36,235 nt of DNA, taken from Thermoplasmata archaeon (GTDB lineage: Archaea; Thermoplasmatota; Thermoplasmata; Thermoplasmatales; GCA-001856825). Shown here piece after piece: positions 24,530-31,862 of this stretch. The notes beneath the pieces were generated by a model. The model ran no database searches, was not told the DNA's origin, and was given only the letters and a program-made list of their open reading frames with translations. The stretch spans positions 1 through 36,235 of the forward strand of contig JAKAUZ010000059.1 in NCBI GenBank assembly GCA_021817415.1, in the 5' to 3' direction. A program made the translations under genes and the position numbers. Position 1 is the first letter of the stretch, and every line of letters starts with the position of its first letter.

Positions 24530-25748
24530 GAACGGCAAGCTTTCGGTCAAATTCCTGGATCAGGAATACGACGCTATTTCGGAGAGGGTTCTTAATCTAT
24601 TCAGGTCCAGCATTGGAGAGAAAAAATCCTCAATAATCGAGAAAATTAGGGATCTTGAACTAGAGATAGGTAGCCCAAAAATTGTCAAGGGCCTCTCCGA
24701 GGTGTCGTTCAGCTCCTCTTACTTTGAACCCCCGACTGCCCTCGATCCGAAAATTGTGAGGGAAACTGTTTTTAGTATGACAGGGAGACCAATTTTTGAC
24801 CCTGAAGAACGAAAAGAATTACTAGCAAGAATTGGGGAAAGGGAGAACTGGGATCCGGTCGAGATAAGTGAAGGATTGTACGGTGATCTAGACAAGGAAC
24901 AGATCCTGGGAAACTTGAAACTAAAGGAACCGGAAGAGGTGAGGAAGGAATTCAATTATCAGGTATTTGAGGCGATCATTTCTAAATGTGTGGAAGTGAA
25001 ATTGCATCTTACGGATAGAGAATTCCTCTTGGAATCCTTGATTATGAGCAAAGGTTTGGAAATCAGCAAAGAGGATGGAAAATTAGTCATCGGAATATCT
25101 GACATGCTTGCTGGAAAATCCATGAAGACCATTAAACTAATGAGCGCCTTTAAAAGTCTCTTCGCATTCGATGAATGGGAGGCTGAGGCAACCATTCAGC
25201 TTAAGAAGAAGAGATACTCTTTTACCTTCGATAGCTCTATAAGCACATTCTTCCCCAGAGTACCAGAACCAGTTCTACTACCAGCAGGAAGATATGTGGA
25301 GAAATTTATTCCTGAAATGGGTGAGTCCATTTTCCTGATCATATTTGGGGAAGAGAAATTGGGCGTTTATTTCTCTGACGCATCCAGAGTTGATCGAGAC
25401 GCCAGTAATTCCAAGATTCTCAAGGAAGCTGGGATCAACCTGGAGTGCATTTATCACGCAACTGATAAAGCAAGCTGTCCCCCTGGACATTACTGTTTCA
25501 ACAGGGAATTCGTCTTCAGTGATTTCCTTGAATTTCTCAAAAGGAAATACTCAGGCCGGACTCTTGACAGTTACGGGGCGAAAGAAGATGACAACATTAT
25601 CAGGAATACAATCGAGAGACTTATGCCAGACGGTCAGGCAGTTGTGGAGTATATTGCAGGAAGGGGTATCGATGTCAGGGAGACATTATCCAGGCTTGGC
25701 TATTCCATCAAATGGAAGGGAGCCCAACCTGTAATTGAAAGGAATTGA
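24492..25748 (+). CDS. bax1: Bax1-type nuclease (DUF790), XPB partner
   Basis: A 418-residue DUF790 protein. The GTG at 24492 gives MFPIQLVSVRK, matching the MLP-x-(E/D)LLxxR family N-terminus, and has a perfect AGGAGG SD 7 nt upstream at 24479-24484. The open frame back to 24321 lies inside XPB motif VI and is not the start. The segment DPVEISEGLYGDLDKEQIL contains acidic residues Glu124 and Asp132; from memory the Thermoplasma enzyme uses residues with these numbers plus a tyrosine, which would fall near Phe154 here. Bax1 makes a 3' incision in bubble DNA under XPB control. The last gene of the operon. Confidence 0.88.
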   Translation: MFPIQLVSVRKSRNGKLSVKFLDQEYDAISERVLNLFRSSIGEKKSSIIEKIRDLELEIGSPKIVKGLSEVSFSSSYFEPPTALDPKIVRETVFSMTGRPIFDPEERKELLARIGERENWDPVEISEGLYGDLDKEQILGNLKLKEPEEVRKEFNYQVFEAIISKCVEVKLHLTDREFLLESLIMSKGLEISKEDGKLVIGISDMLAGKSMKTIKLMSAFKSLFAFDEWEAEATIQLKKKRYSFTFDSSISTFFPRVPEPVLLPAGRYVEKFIPEMGESIFLIIFGEEKLGVYFSDASRVDRDASNSKILKEAGINLECIYHATDKASCPPGHYCFNREFVFSDFLEFLKRKYSGRTLDSYGAKEDDNIIRNTIERLMPDGQAVVEYIAGRGIDVRETLSRLGYSIKWKGAQPVIERN

Positions 25749-25877
25749 ATGCTACCTGCTACGTTGATCCACAGCAGTGCATGAATTATTTTGCTTTCTT
25801 CCAAAAGTATTCTGGAAGAAAATTCTAAGGACAAGATGAAAACTTTTTTAAATATCTGAGTCATCACATTGCCGGAG
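25749..25877. other. Short gap after bax1 with TATA box
   Basis: No gene seen. A TTTAAATATC box (25847-25856) lies about 26 nt before a candidate leaderless ATG at 25878. A TATTCTGGAA stretch (25808-25817) is also present near the right end of the window (36211-36220); this is probably chance. Confidence 0.4.
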
Positions 25878-25919
25878 ATGGGATCCTCCTGGGCAGTCCC
25901 CGAACCTCCTTCTGGATGA
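25878..25919 (+). CDS. Candidate 13-residue leader peptide
   Basis: ORF encoding MGSSWAVPEPPSG. Its ATG lies at the predicted transcription start (26 nt from the TATA centre) and its TGA overlaps the next ATG (25916) as ATGA. Could be a real micropeptide or leader; could be chance. Confidence 0.25.
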   Translation: MGSSWAVPEPPSG

Positions 25920-25935
25920 TGATTCCTAACAAGAG

Positions 25936-26076
25936 ATGATTTCTTTGAACGACATTGAACTGGAAATAGCTGAGAAGGAAAAACTTGTCAACCATCTTAG
26001 GGAAAGATACGAACAAGCTATGGCGGACAGGAAAATGTTTATGGAGAAACTGGCGGAGTGCGAAAGGCATGGATGA
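25936..26076 (+). CDS. 46-residue coiled-coil small protein
   Basis: A 46-residue charged protein (MISLNDIELEIAEKEK...) with clear heptad-like helix periodicity over almost its whole length and one Cys near the C-terminus. Its ATG overlaps the TGA of a 7-codon ORF (25916-25939, MMIPNKR), which itself overlaps the 13-codon leader. It overlaps the next small gene by 8 nt, so the two are probably translated together. No family recognised. Composition is typical of a small helical partner protein. It may instead be part of a decayed gene. Confidence 0.45.
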   Translation: MISLNDIELEIAEKEKLVNHLRERYEQAMADRKMFMEKLAECERHG

Positions 26077-26278
26077 AATAAGGGATGAGATGAAGAAAAT
26101 CTGGAAACTTGATATTGAAATAGCTTCACTCACCTATAAATTGTACGAAATTTACGATGAAAATAGGAACCTTGCCATCGGCCTTTTCGGGCAGAAAGCT
26201 AAATTCCCTGATCTATTTGAAAATTCCATTGTCAGGAGAATGGATTTCTATCTCTTCGCTAGAATTGATGAGACTTAG
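26069..26278 (+). CDS. 69-residue helical small protein
   Basis: A 69-residue protein (MDEIRDEMKKIWK...). Two predicted helices rich in charge and aromatic residues are followed by an FPDLFENSIVRRMDFYLF tail. The open frame extends upstream to 25985, but that part lies antiphase inside the previous small gene and gives poor composition, so the ATG at 26069 is chosen. Start overlaps the previous gene by 8 nt. No family recognised; probably forms a complex with the 46-residue protein. Confidence 0.5.
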   Translation: MDEIRDEMKKIWKLDIEIASLTYKLYEIYDENRNLAIGLFGQKAKFPDLFENSIVRRMDFYLFARIDET

Positions 26279-26370
26279 ATTGTTGTATCTTCTAAAGTCA
26301 GAATCTGCATAAAATACACTCGCAGAATTAGCCTATTGGAATATATTATTAAAAGATGGAAAATAAAAAG

Positions 26371-26392
26371 AAAAAAAGTAAATATTTTACTT
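26371..26392 (-). terminator. Hairpin plus T-run at the end of the thermopsin gene
   Basis: On the minus strand AAGTAAA-ATA-TTTACTT forms a 7-bp stem directly followed by T5, and the stem includes the stop codon at 26387. Fits a transcription terminator. Confidence 0.55.
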
Positions 26393-29300
26393 CTTCTTTC
26401 TCGTTGCTGCGTAAGCTACAAGTATTCCTACAATTAGTCCAACAATTAACCCGACGACTAATCCCTCATACAGGTTGGAAGATGATGGTGCAGGTGGTGT
26501 GACCACTTTGGTGAATGTTATTCCCTGAGCACTGTTACCATTTACTGATATTGAACCTGTCTTGACTACGCTGTATCCTGAAACGTTTGAGATGGTGTAA
26601 GTATACGTACCAGTCTGTGTGAGCGTGAATGTTATTGTGGAAGAAGTTGTATTCAGTGTTTTGGTTCCCAGAGTCACGCCCCACGAAGTGCCAGATGGCA
26701 ACCCAGTCTCTGTGAATGTTACGGTGTAGGTTATCTGCGTGAAAGTCAGAGATACTGTTTCATTTCCGTTTACGGTCAATGCTCCAGAGGATGGAGAAAC
26801 TGTGTAACCGCTTACACTTCCAATACTGTAGGTGTAGGTTCCTGTGGGTACTGTTATGGCATTAGACGCGGATGTGGATGGGAAAGTCTGTCCATTTATC
26901 CCTACGACCCATGTTGTGCCAGATGGTAATCCAGTCTCTGTGAATGTCACTGTGTACGAAGAAGGCTGGAATGTAATCGCTACTGACGTGTTCCCAGTTA
27001 CGGTTACTGTCCCCATTGAAGGTGAGGAAGTATAACCTGAAACTGATCCTATGCTGTAAGTATAGTTCCCAGATGAGACTGATGCCGTTATTGATGCACC
27101 GCTGGAAGAATAAGTCTGACCATTTACGCTAACCGTCCAGGTGGTGCTGGAAGGAAGTCCAGACTCAGTGAAAACAAGTGAATATGCCTGTGATGGACCG
27201 CCAGATGTCAGGTAGAAAGTCTGCCCGGGACCGCTAATGTTCAGGAAGCCTTCTTGTGCGACCTCATTCATTGACGGGGTAAGATATAAAGCTATGTACT
27301 GCACTGGTACTCCTGCAGCAATTAGTGGAGTGACAACTGTGGTGTTTGAAGAAGGCATAGGTGAGAGACCAGAATATGCGAATCCAAGGATCATATTGCC
27401 GTCTGTAGTTGCAACAGTTGTTGAGAAAGTATTCGGATAAACAATCGGTTTATAATCGTAGCCAATCATTATTGCGCCACTGTCATTGTATGGGCCAGCC
27501 CCATAATAATTCCACCAGTAATTTCCGACTGAAGTACTGTTCCACTCATTTGTGTAATTTGCCGGGACTCCCCAGTAGAAATTATAGCTTAATTCCTCTG
27601 CAGGTGTTTGCGTCAGGAAAGTGTTATTGAAAATCATATTCCCGCTGCTGAACACGTAGACGCCTATCTGTGAGGTGCCATACAGGAAACTGTCGTACAA
27701 TGGTGAATCTGCGAAAATCGGGTTGCCGGTGGTATAGCTCAGTCCGAGGAATTCATTCCCCGTTATTACGTTATTAGATGGTGTGGCATTATTGTTGTAG
27801 ACAAGCAGGGATGCACCGTATGAAATAAACATATTGTTGGCTATCACGTCATTTGTCGAGTTCCAGACCATCATTGAACCCTCAAAGAATCCTGTCTGCT
27901 CAAAGCTGAGCCATCCTGATATTACTCCGTTCTCCACCGCTATATTAGATGTTTCGTACAATTGCAGCTCTAGGAAGTTGGAAAGTGGAAGTTGCACTCC
28001 GTATGCTGAATCAAAGAAGTTGATGATCAGTGCTGAATACCCTGTGTACTGAATTGGCATTTCCATCCCGGTAACAACTGCGCTAGCATTGGTATCCATA
28101 ATCAGGACCCCCGGGAATGAGGGGAACATGTAATCGTTTATCTCTGAGAACAGTGAACTTATTCCTCCGCTCTGCGCATAAATCACATACGGATTGGAAG
28201 GTGTTCCATTGCCTGGTGTTACTCCAACTGCATTGGCGGCCATCTGCGCATAGGAGGCAAGTTGCTGATTATTCATTATTGTAATAGGAGTATATACTCC
28301 CATTAGTGGCGAGCTCTGTAGTGTTATAGTCGTCCCACTGGAAGAAAGAACTCCTGTCTCAGGTGCGAAGTAGTTCATTGCAGCTTCAAATTGATAACTG
28401 CTTGTTGGAAGCGTGAATGTTTCTGTGGCAGCTGGGAAAGGAGCCCAGTTCCAGATGTTTTCACTTATCTGCGTTGCATTGTTATTTACAAAGACATATG
28501 GGGTCACAGAATTTGTCGTAGTCACTTTGTACTGAGTCTGGGAAGATCCCAATCCCCACAGACCGTATACCATTGATGGCCCAGGATTTAGATGTGCTGT
28601 GGTTCCACTGTAAGAAACATCGACTCCTGTGGAAGTTTCTCCAGTTTCAGAACCGATGTCATAAGCCGATTTAACTGGAGTGTAGGTATTTGTCGTTGAG
28701 TTAAGGCTACTGAGCGTCATCGTACCATTTATGTTGTATACGGTGGCGGTGCTACCTCCTCCTGGTCCCCCAATCATTATTTCAGAGTCGTATGGTATGA
28801 AGCCGGTAGGAGTGATCTGTGTACCGCTTACAAGATATTCAGGTTGCGGTGCTGTGTAGTTTGCAGGCTGCCCATAAGTGGAGTTGAACTCTATCATGTC
28901 ATATGTTCCGCTCATATTGGCTACCTGCGGAACGGAATAATTGAACCACATTGTGCTTTCCCTGTCAGTTACCGTTGTGTTCATGTAAAGGTTAACCTGC
29001 CACGGATAGTGCACTGGGATATTTTGTGGGCCAATTGCAATGTGAACTCCGGTGTATGGATACACGAATCCTGAAGAATAGTTAATGGCATTTGAGGTAA
29101 GGAACGTTTGTGGGCTGGAGAAATTCCACACATTGTCCTCGAAGGTCAAGGTTTGTGTCCTTGCTGAATATACTATTACGTTCTGTGTCCACATGGAGTA
29201 GTTTGCCTTCCCAAAGAGTGCGACATTGTAAAGCACAGCATTTAGCTGGAATGTCACTGCCTGAGGTGAGTCTGAAATTATATTGAAATCCTGCAGATTA

Positions 29301-29728
29301 CTCATGTTTACTGTTGCCTCAAAGCTTGTGGTGGTGTAATTATATGCAACGATCTGTCCGGTATTGTTCATGTACAATCCATAATCCCCAATTCCCATTG
29401 GGGCGGGGGAGCTAGGGTAGGATGGAGTAACGTGCCCATTCACGTAATTCAGTGATGAGTGATAGTTGGGTATGAAAAGATTCTTCATTGGCACATTTTC
29501 TTGTTTTGCTAAATTTGTCACCCTTGCTAGATCCTGTGCTTCCGTTGTCATAAGGCTGCCGGTAGCAGCATGTCCTGTCGTATATTGCAATGATTGCGAA
29601 TTTGGCGCTGTCTGTTCATAAATTGTGGCACCATTTACACTCGCGTTACCCGCGACGAAAATAACGCTGAACACTGACAGAGCCATGAAAGCAGCCATTG
29701 CTATAGCTTTCAATGCTTTTTGATTCAT
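26387..29728 (-). CDS. Giant surface protein: thermopsin protease domain, beta-helix, three repeats, C-terminal anchor
   Basis: A 1113-residue exported protein. Signal segment (~8-33), then a peptidase A5 (thermopsin) domain at about 105-395, marked by APMGIGDYGLYM, FQLNAVL, DNVWNFSS and GSETGETSTGV followed by GPSMVYGLWG. The middle (~520-760) has the NosD-like beta-helix pattern (NVITGNEFLG, NMIFNNTF, GNYWWNYY). Three ~80-residue beta repeats each open with a GLPSxT(S/T)W core (about 845-1075). A membrane anchor (~1083-1107) ends in TRKKK. Thermopsins are acid-active secreted proteases. I chose the ATG at 29728 because the TATA box (29755-29765) predicts transcription from about 29734; the frame also allows a TTG at 29737. 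Many N-glycosylation sequons. Confidence 0.88.
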   Translation of the reverse strand: MNQKALKAIAMAAFMALSVFSVIFVAGNASVNGATIYEQTAPNSQSLQYTTGHAATGSLMTTEAQDLARVTNLAKQENVPMKNLFIPNYHSSLNYVNGHVTPSYPSSPAPMGIGDYGLYMNNTGQIVAYNYTTTSFEATVNMSNLQDFNIISDSPQAVTFQLNAVLYNVALFGKANYSMWTQNVIVYSARTQTLTFEDNVWNFSSPQTFLTSNAINYSSGFVYPYTGVHIAIGPQNIPVHYPWQVNLYMNTTVTDRESTMWFNYSVPQVANMSGTYDMIEFNSTYGQPANYTAPQPEYLVSGTQITPTGFIPYDSEIMIGGPGGGSTATVYNINGTMTLSSLNSTTNTYTPVKSAYDIGSETGETSTGVDVSYSGTTAHLNPGPSMVYGLWGLGSSQTQYKVTTTNSVTPYVFVNNNATQISENIWNWAPFPAATETFTLPTSSYQFEAAMNYFAPETGVLSSSGTTITLQSSPLMGVYTPITIMNNQQLASYAQMAANAVGVTPGNGTPSNPYVIYAQSGGISSLFSEINDYMFPSFPGVLIMDTNASAVVTGMEMPIQYTGYSALIINFFDSAYGVQLPLSNFLELQLYETSNIAVENGVISGWLSFEQTGFFEGSMMVWNSTNDVIANNMFISYGASLLVYNNNATPSNNVITGNEFLGLSYTTGNPIFADSPLYDSFLYGTSQIGVYVFSSGNMIFNNTFLTQTPAEELSYNFYWGVPANYTNEWNSTSVGNYWWNYYGAGPYNDSGAIMIGYDYKPIVYPNTFSTTVATTDGNMILGFAYSGLSPMPSSNTTVVTPLIAAGVPVQYIALYLTPSMNEVAQEGFLNISGPGQTFYLTSGGPSQAYSLVFTESGLPSSTTWTVSVNGQTYSSSGASITASVSSGNYTYSIGSVSGYTSSPSMGTVTVTGNTSVAITFQPSSYTVTFTETGLPSGTTWVVGINGQTFPSTSASNAITVPTGTYTYSIGSVSGYTVSPSSGALTVNGNETVSLTFTQITYTVTFTETGLPSGTSWGVTLGTKTLNTTSSTITFTLTQTGTYTYTISNVSGYSVVKTGSISVNGNSAQGITFTKVVTPPAPSSSNLYEGLVVGLIVGLIVGILVAYAATRKKK

Positions 29729-29754
29729 TTGAACCAAGGAACCATGCGCGTTCG

Positions 29755-29765
29755 GTATAAAAATA
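29755..29765 (-). promoter_or_regulatory. TATA box of the thermopsin-type gene
   Basis: ATTTTTATACC on the minus strand, centred near 29760, about 32 nt before the ATG at 29728. Confidence 0.55.
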
Positions 29766-29947
29766 TTAGCCGTGAAATTAATGATACAGAAGTTTAATAA
29801 GGGTGAAATTGTAGTTGAAACTATCTATCTTAAAAAGGCAAATTGACGTAATTCTTGTGTTATTATTCTTTCCCCCAACGTATTCAACGTAATGACTACA
29901 GTCGCCAATTTTGTTGGTTTTCAATTTCTAGTGCCCTTTGATAAAAG

Positions 29948-29957
29948 CATAAATACG
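29948..29957 (+). promoter_or_regulatory. TATA box of initiator tRNA-Met
   Basis: CATAAATAC centred near 29952, about 26 nt before the tRNA 5' end at 29978. Confidence 0.55.
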
Positions 29958-29977
29958 GACTCGTTATGACAGGAAGC

Positions 29978-30052
29978 AGCGGGGTGGGGTAGCCAGGAAA
30001 TCCCGACGGGCTCATAACCCGTAGACCGGTGGTTCAAATCCACCCCCCGCTA
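29978..30052 (+). tRNA. Initiator tRNA-Met (CAT)
   Basis: Cloverleaf with acceptor AGCGGGG/CCCCGCT, anticodon stem GGG/CCC around loop CTCATAA (CAT), T-arm GGTGG-TTCAAAT-CCACC. The A1-U72 end pair and three consecutive G-C pairs in the anticodon stem are hallmarks of archaeal initiator tRNA. Discriminator A at 30052; CCA is not encoded. An ATG for a membrane protein follows only 4 nt later. Confidence 0.95.
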
Positions 30053-30056
30053 TATC

Positions 30057-30968
30057 ATGGCAAAAAAGATTGTGGGAGATGTCATTTTTGCCGCGTTTCT
30101 TTTGACTTTGCTTTTTGCATATTTGGCTTCATCGAGTTCATTTTACAATAGTTATTCTTATTTTTTACTCATCTCACTCCTCTCTCTAGAAATTTCTTCT
30201 ATATTTCTTTCAGATAACAGGACTCAAACGGCAGTTCTCCCTTTCTTCTTGTTTATTCTTTCAATGAGTGATCTATTCCCCAGGCTCCCCCCTCACTGGA
30301 CCCTGATGATGATTGCTCTCTCTTTGACACTGCTGCCTGAAAAAATAATATTCAAAAAGGGGAATGTTGGAGCATATTTCTCAATCGCCTCCCTGTCTGC
30401 CTCGCTGTCCTTTCTGCACGTTGATCCTTTTGTCAGCGCATTTTTGTTCCTGATCGTTCTGCTTGCGATCGGTGTTGTTTCCTACTTGATTGATCGCAAT
30501 GACGATTCATTCGTCTCATACCTCATAGTTGGTGTTCTACTGACTGAGATTGTATTCATCCCTCAAAGTGCAATCGGGGCAATCATAAACCTCCGTTTCC
30601 AGAATGTACTGTTATTTACGATTCTCACAATTCTTTTTATTTCCTTAATCCTCTTGATGCAGGATGCTCTGAGCGACAGGAGCTTTCCCTTGTCGGGTGT
30701 TCTTGTTTTTATTTCGGATCTAGGTTTGTCCTATTTGCATATAGATTACCTTTTCTATTTTGCATTAGTTGTTTCACTGACCTTTGTGATTACGATCGTA
30801 CTGAAGCGCTATGTCCTAAAAAAGGACATAAACATCTCAACCTTGGGCTTCGCACTTGTATACTCCATTTACTTCTATGAGAGGTACAATCTTGTTATTA
30901 TAACCGGTTTTCTTATGAGTTTTACGATATTTTATATAATAATGAAAAAGATGAAATTAAAAGAATGA
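30057..30968 (+). CDS. Polytopic membrane protein, unknown, abutting initiator tRNA
   Basis: A 303-residue hydrophobic protein with roughly nine to ten membrane segments, starting near residue 9. A few short charged loops (RNDDS, KRYVLKKD) and a basic C-terminus (MKKMKLKE). No transporter or enzyme motif recognised. The ATG lies 4 nt after the tRNA discriminator base, leaving no room for a separate TATA box, so it probably shares the tRNA promoter and is released by tRNA 3' processing as a near-leaderless mRNA. It converges with korB, overlapping by 12 nt. Codon use appears T-rich, as usual for membrane genes. Confidence 0.75.
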   Translation: MAKKIVGDVIFAAFLLTLLFAYLASSSSFYNSYSYFLLISLLSLEISSIFLSDNRTQTAVLPFFLFILSMSDLFPRLPPHWTLMMIALSLTLLPEKIIFKKGNVGAYFSIASLSASLSFLHVDPFVSAFLFLIVLLAIGVVSYLIDRNDDSFVSYLIVGVLLTEIVFIPQSAIGAIINLRFQNVLLFTILTILFISLILLMQDALSDRSFPLSGVLVFISDLGLSYLHIDYLFYFALVVSLTFVITIVLKRYVLKKDINISTLGFALVYSIYFYERYNLVIITGFLMSFTIFYIIMKKMKLKE

Positions 30969-31862
30969 TTCCATCACTTCTTGAATGTTTGCGACTGGCT
31001 TTCCATTCTGGTCTATTGGTTCCTTTACCATGTTCCTAGTCCCATAACCATGAATTAAGGTGCTCAGCCTCTCTGCATAAGTCTCCCTCTCATACTGGAT
31101 GAAGACTCCCATTGGTATCTTGTCCCCCCATTCCATAGATCTCTGAACTGCCTGTGAGATCTTAACGCTCGGGTCATCACCCTTGTTCACTACTGGGTTC
31201 CATCCGCTGGCTTCAAGGTCATAGAGCCTCTTGTCGTAGAATTCCTTTGTGTTGATGTTGTTGTATGTTACGCACGGCTGCATTATATCAATTAACGCCA
31301 TTCCCTTGTGCCTTATTGCCCTTTCAATCGTTTCCTTAAGGTGCTTAATGTTGTAGGAGTAGGATCTCGCGACGAATGTGTAGCCACTTGCAAGGGCCAG
31401 GAATATGGGGTTGACCGGGAATTTGATGTTTTCTGTTTCTAAACTTTTGATGTTCTCTTTATAAGGCAAGGTTGGTGATGCCTGTCCCTTGGTCAATCCA
31501 TAAACGCCATTGTCGAAAATCATGTAGGTCATGTCCAGGTTCCTTCTCCCGGCAGCAACCAGATGCGCACTTCCAATCCCCAGACCATCACCGTCTCCGC
31601 TCACAGAAATCACTTCGAGTTCTGGATTGGCCATTTTTACAGCCTCTCCCTGCACAAGTGACCTCCCGTGGAGAGTGTGAAGGGCATACACGTTGACGTA
31701 ATGTGGAATCTTAGAACTGCAGCCAATCCCCCCTGTGAGAACAACGTTCTCGTTCGGTATTCTTAGATCTTGTAGAGCCAGTGTCAATGCATTCAAAATA
31801 CCAAAATCTCCGCACCCTGGGCACCAGTCAATTTCAACATTTGTCTTGTATGTATTATGCAT
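30957..31862 (-). CDS. korB: 2-oxoacid:ferredoxin oxidoreductase, beta subunit
   Basis: A 301-residue ThDP subunit. Cys14, Cys17 (WCPGCGD), Cys48 (GIGCSSK) and a later QPCVTYNN cysteine give the four ligands of one [4Fe-4S] cluster, as in Sulfolobus-type two-subunit enzymes. GDGDGLGIG is the ThDP/Mg motif. It converts 2-oxoacids plus CoA to acyl-CoA and reduces ferredoxin. The start at 31862 overlaps the korA stop by 8 nt and fits the family; the frame up to 31940 lies within korA and is not used. No separate delta ferredoxin gene is adjacent. Confidence 0.93.
   Translation of the reverse strand: MHNTYKTNVEIDWCPGCGDFGILNALTLALQDLRIPNENVVLTGGIGCSSKIPHYVNVYALHTLHGRSLVQGEAVKMANPELEVISVSGDGDGLGIGSAHLVAAGRRNLDMTYMIFDNGVYGLTKGQASPTLPYKENIKSLETENIKFPVNPIFLALASGYTFVARSYSYNIKHLKETIERAIRHKGMALIDIMQPCVTYNNINTKEFYDKRLYDLEASGWNPVVNKGDDPSVKISQAVQRSMEWGDKIPMGVFIQYERETYAERLSTLIHGYGTRNMVKEPIDQNGKPVANIQEVMESFF

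Noticed and set aside
26690-27180. Repeated DNA resembling a CRISPR or direct-repeat array
   Set aside because: Repeat units are about 230 nt and encode the GLPS beta repeats of the surface protein; no uniform short repeats with spacers.
29781-29846. 21-codon plus-strand ORF (MIQKFNKGEI...) upstream of initiator tRNA
   Set aside because: Weak GTGA SD only; no neighbour support; insufficient to call.
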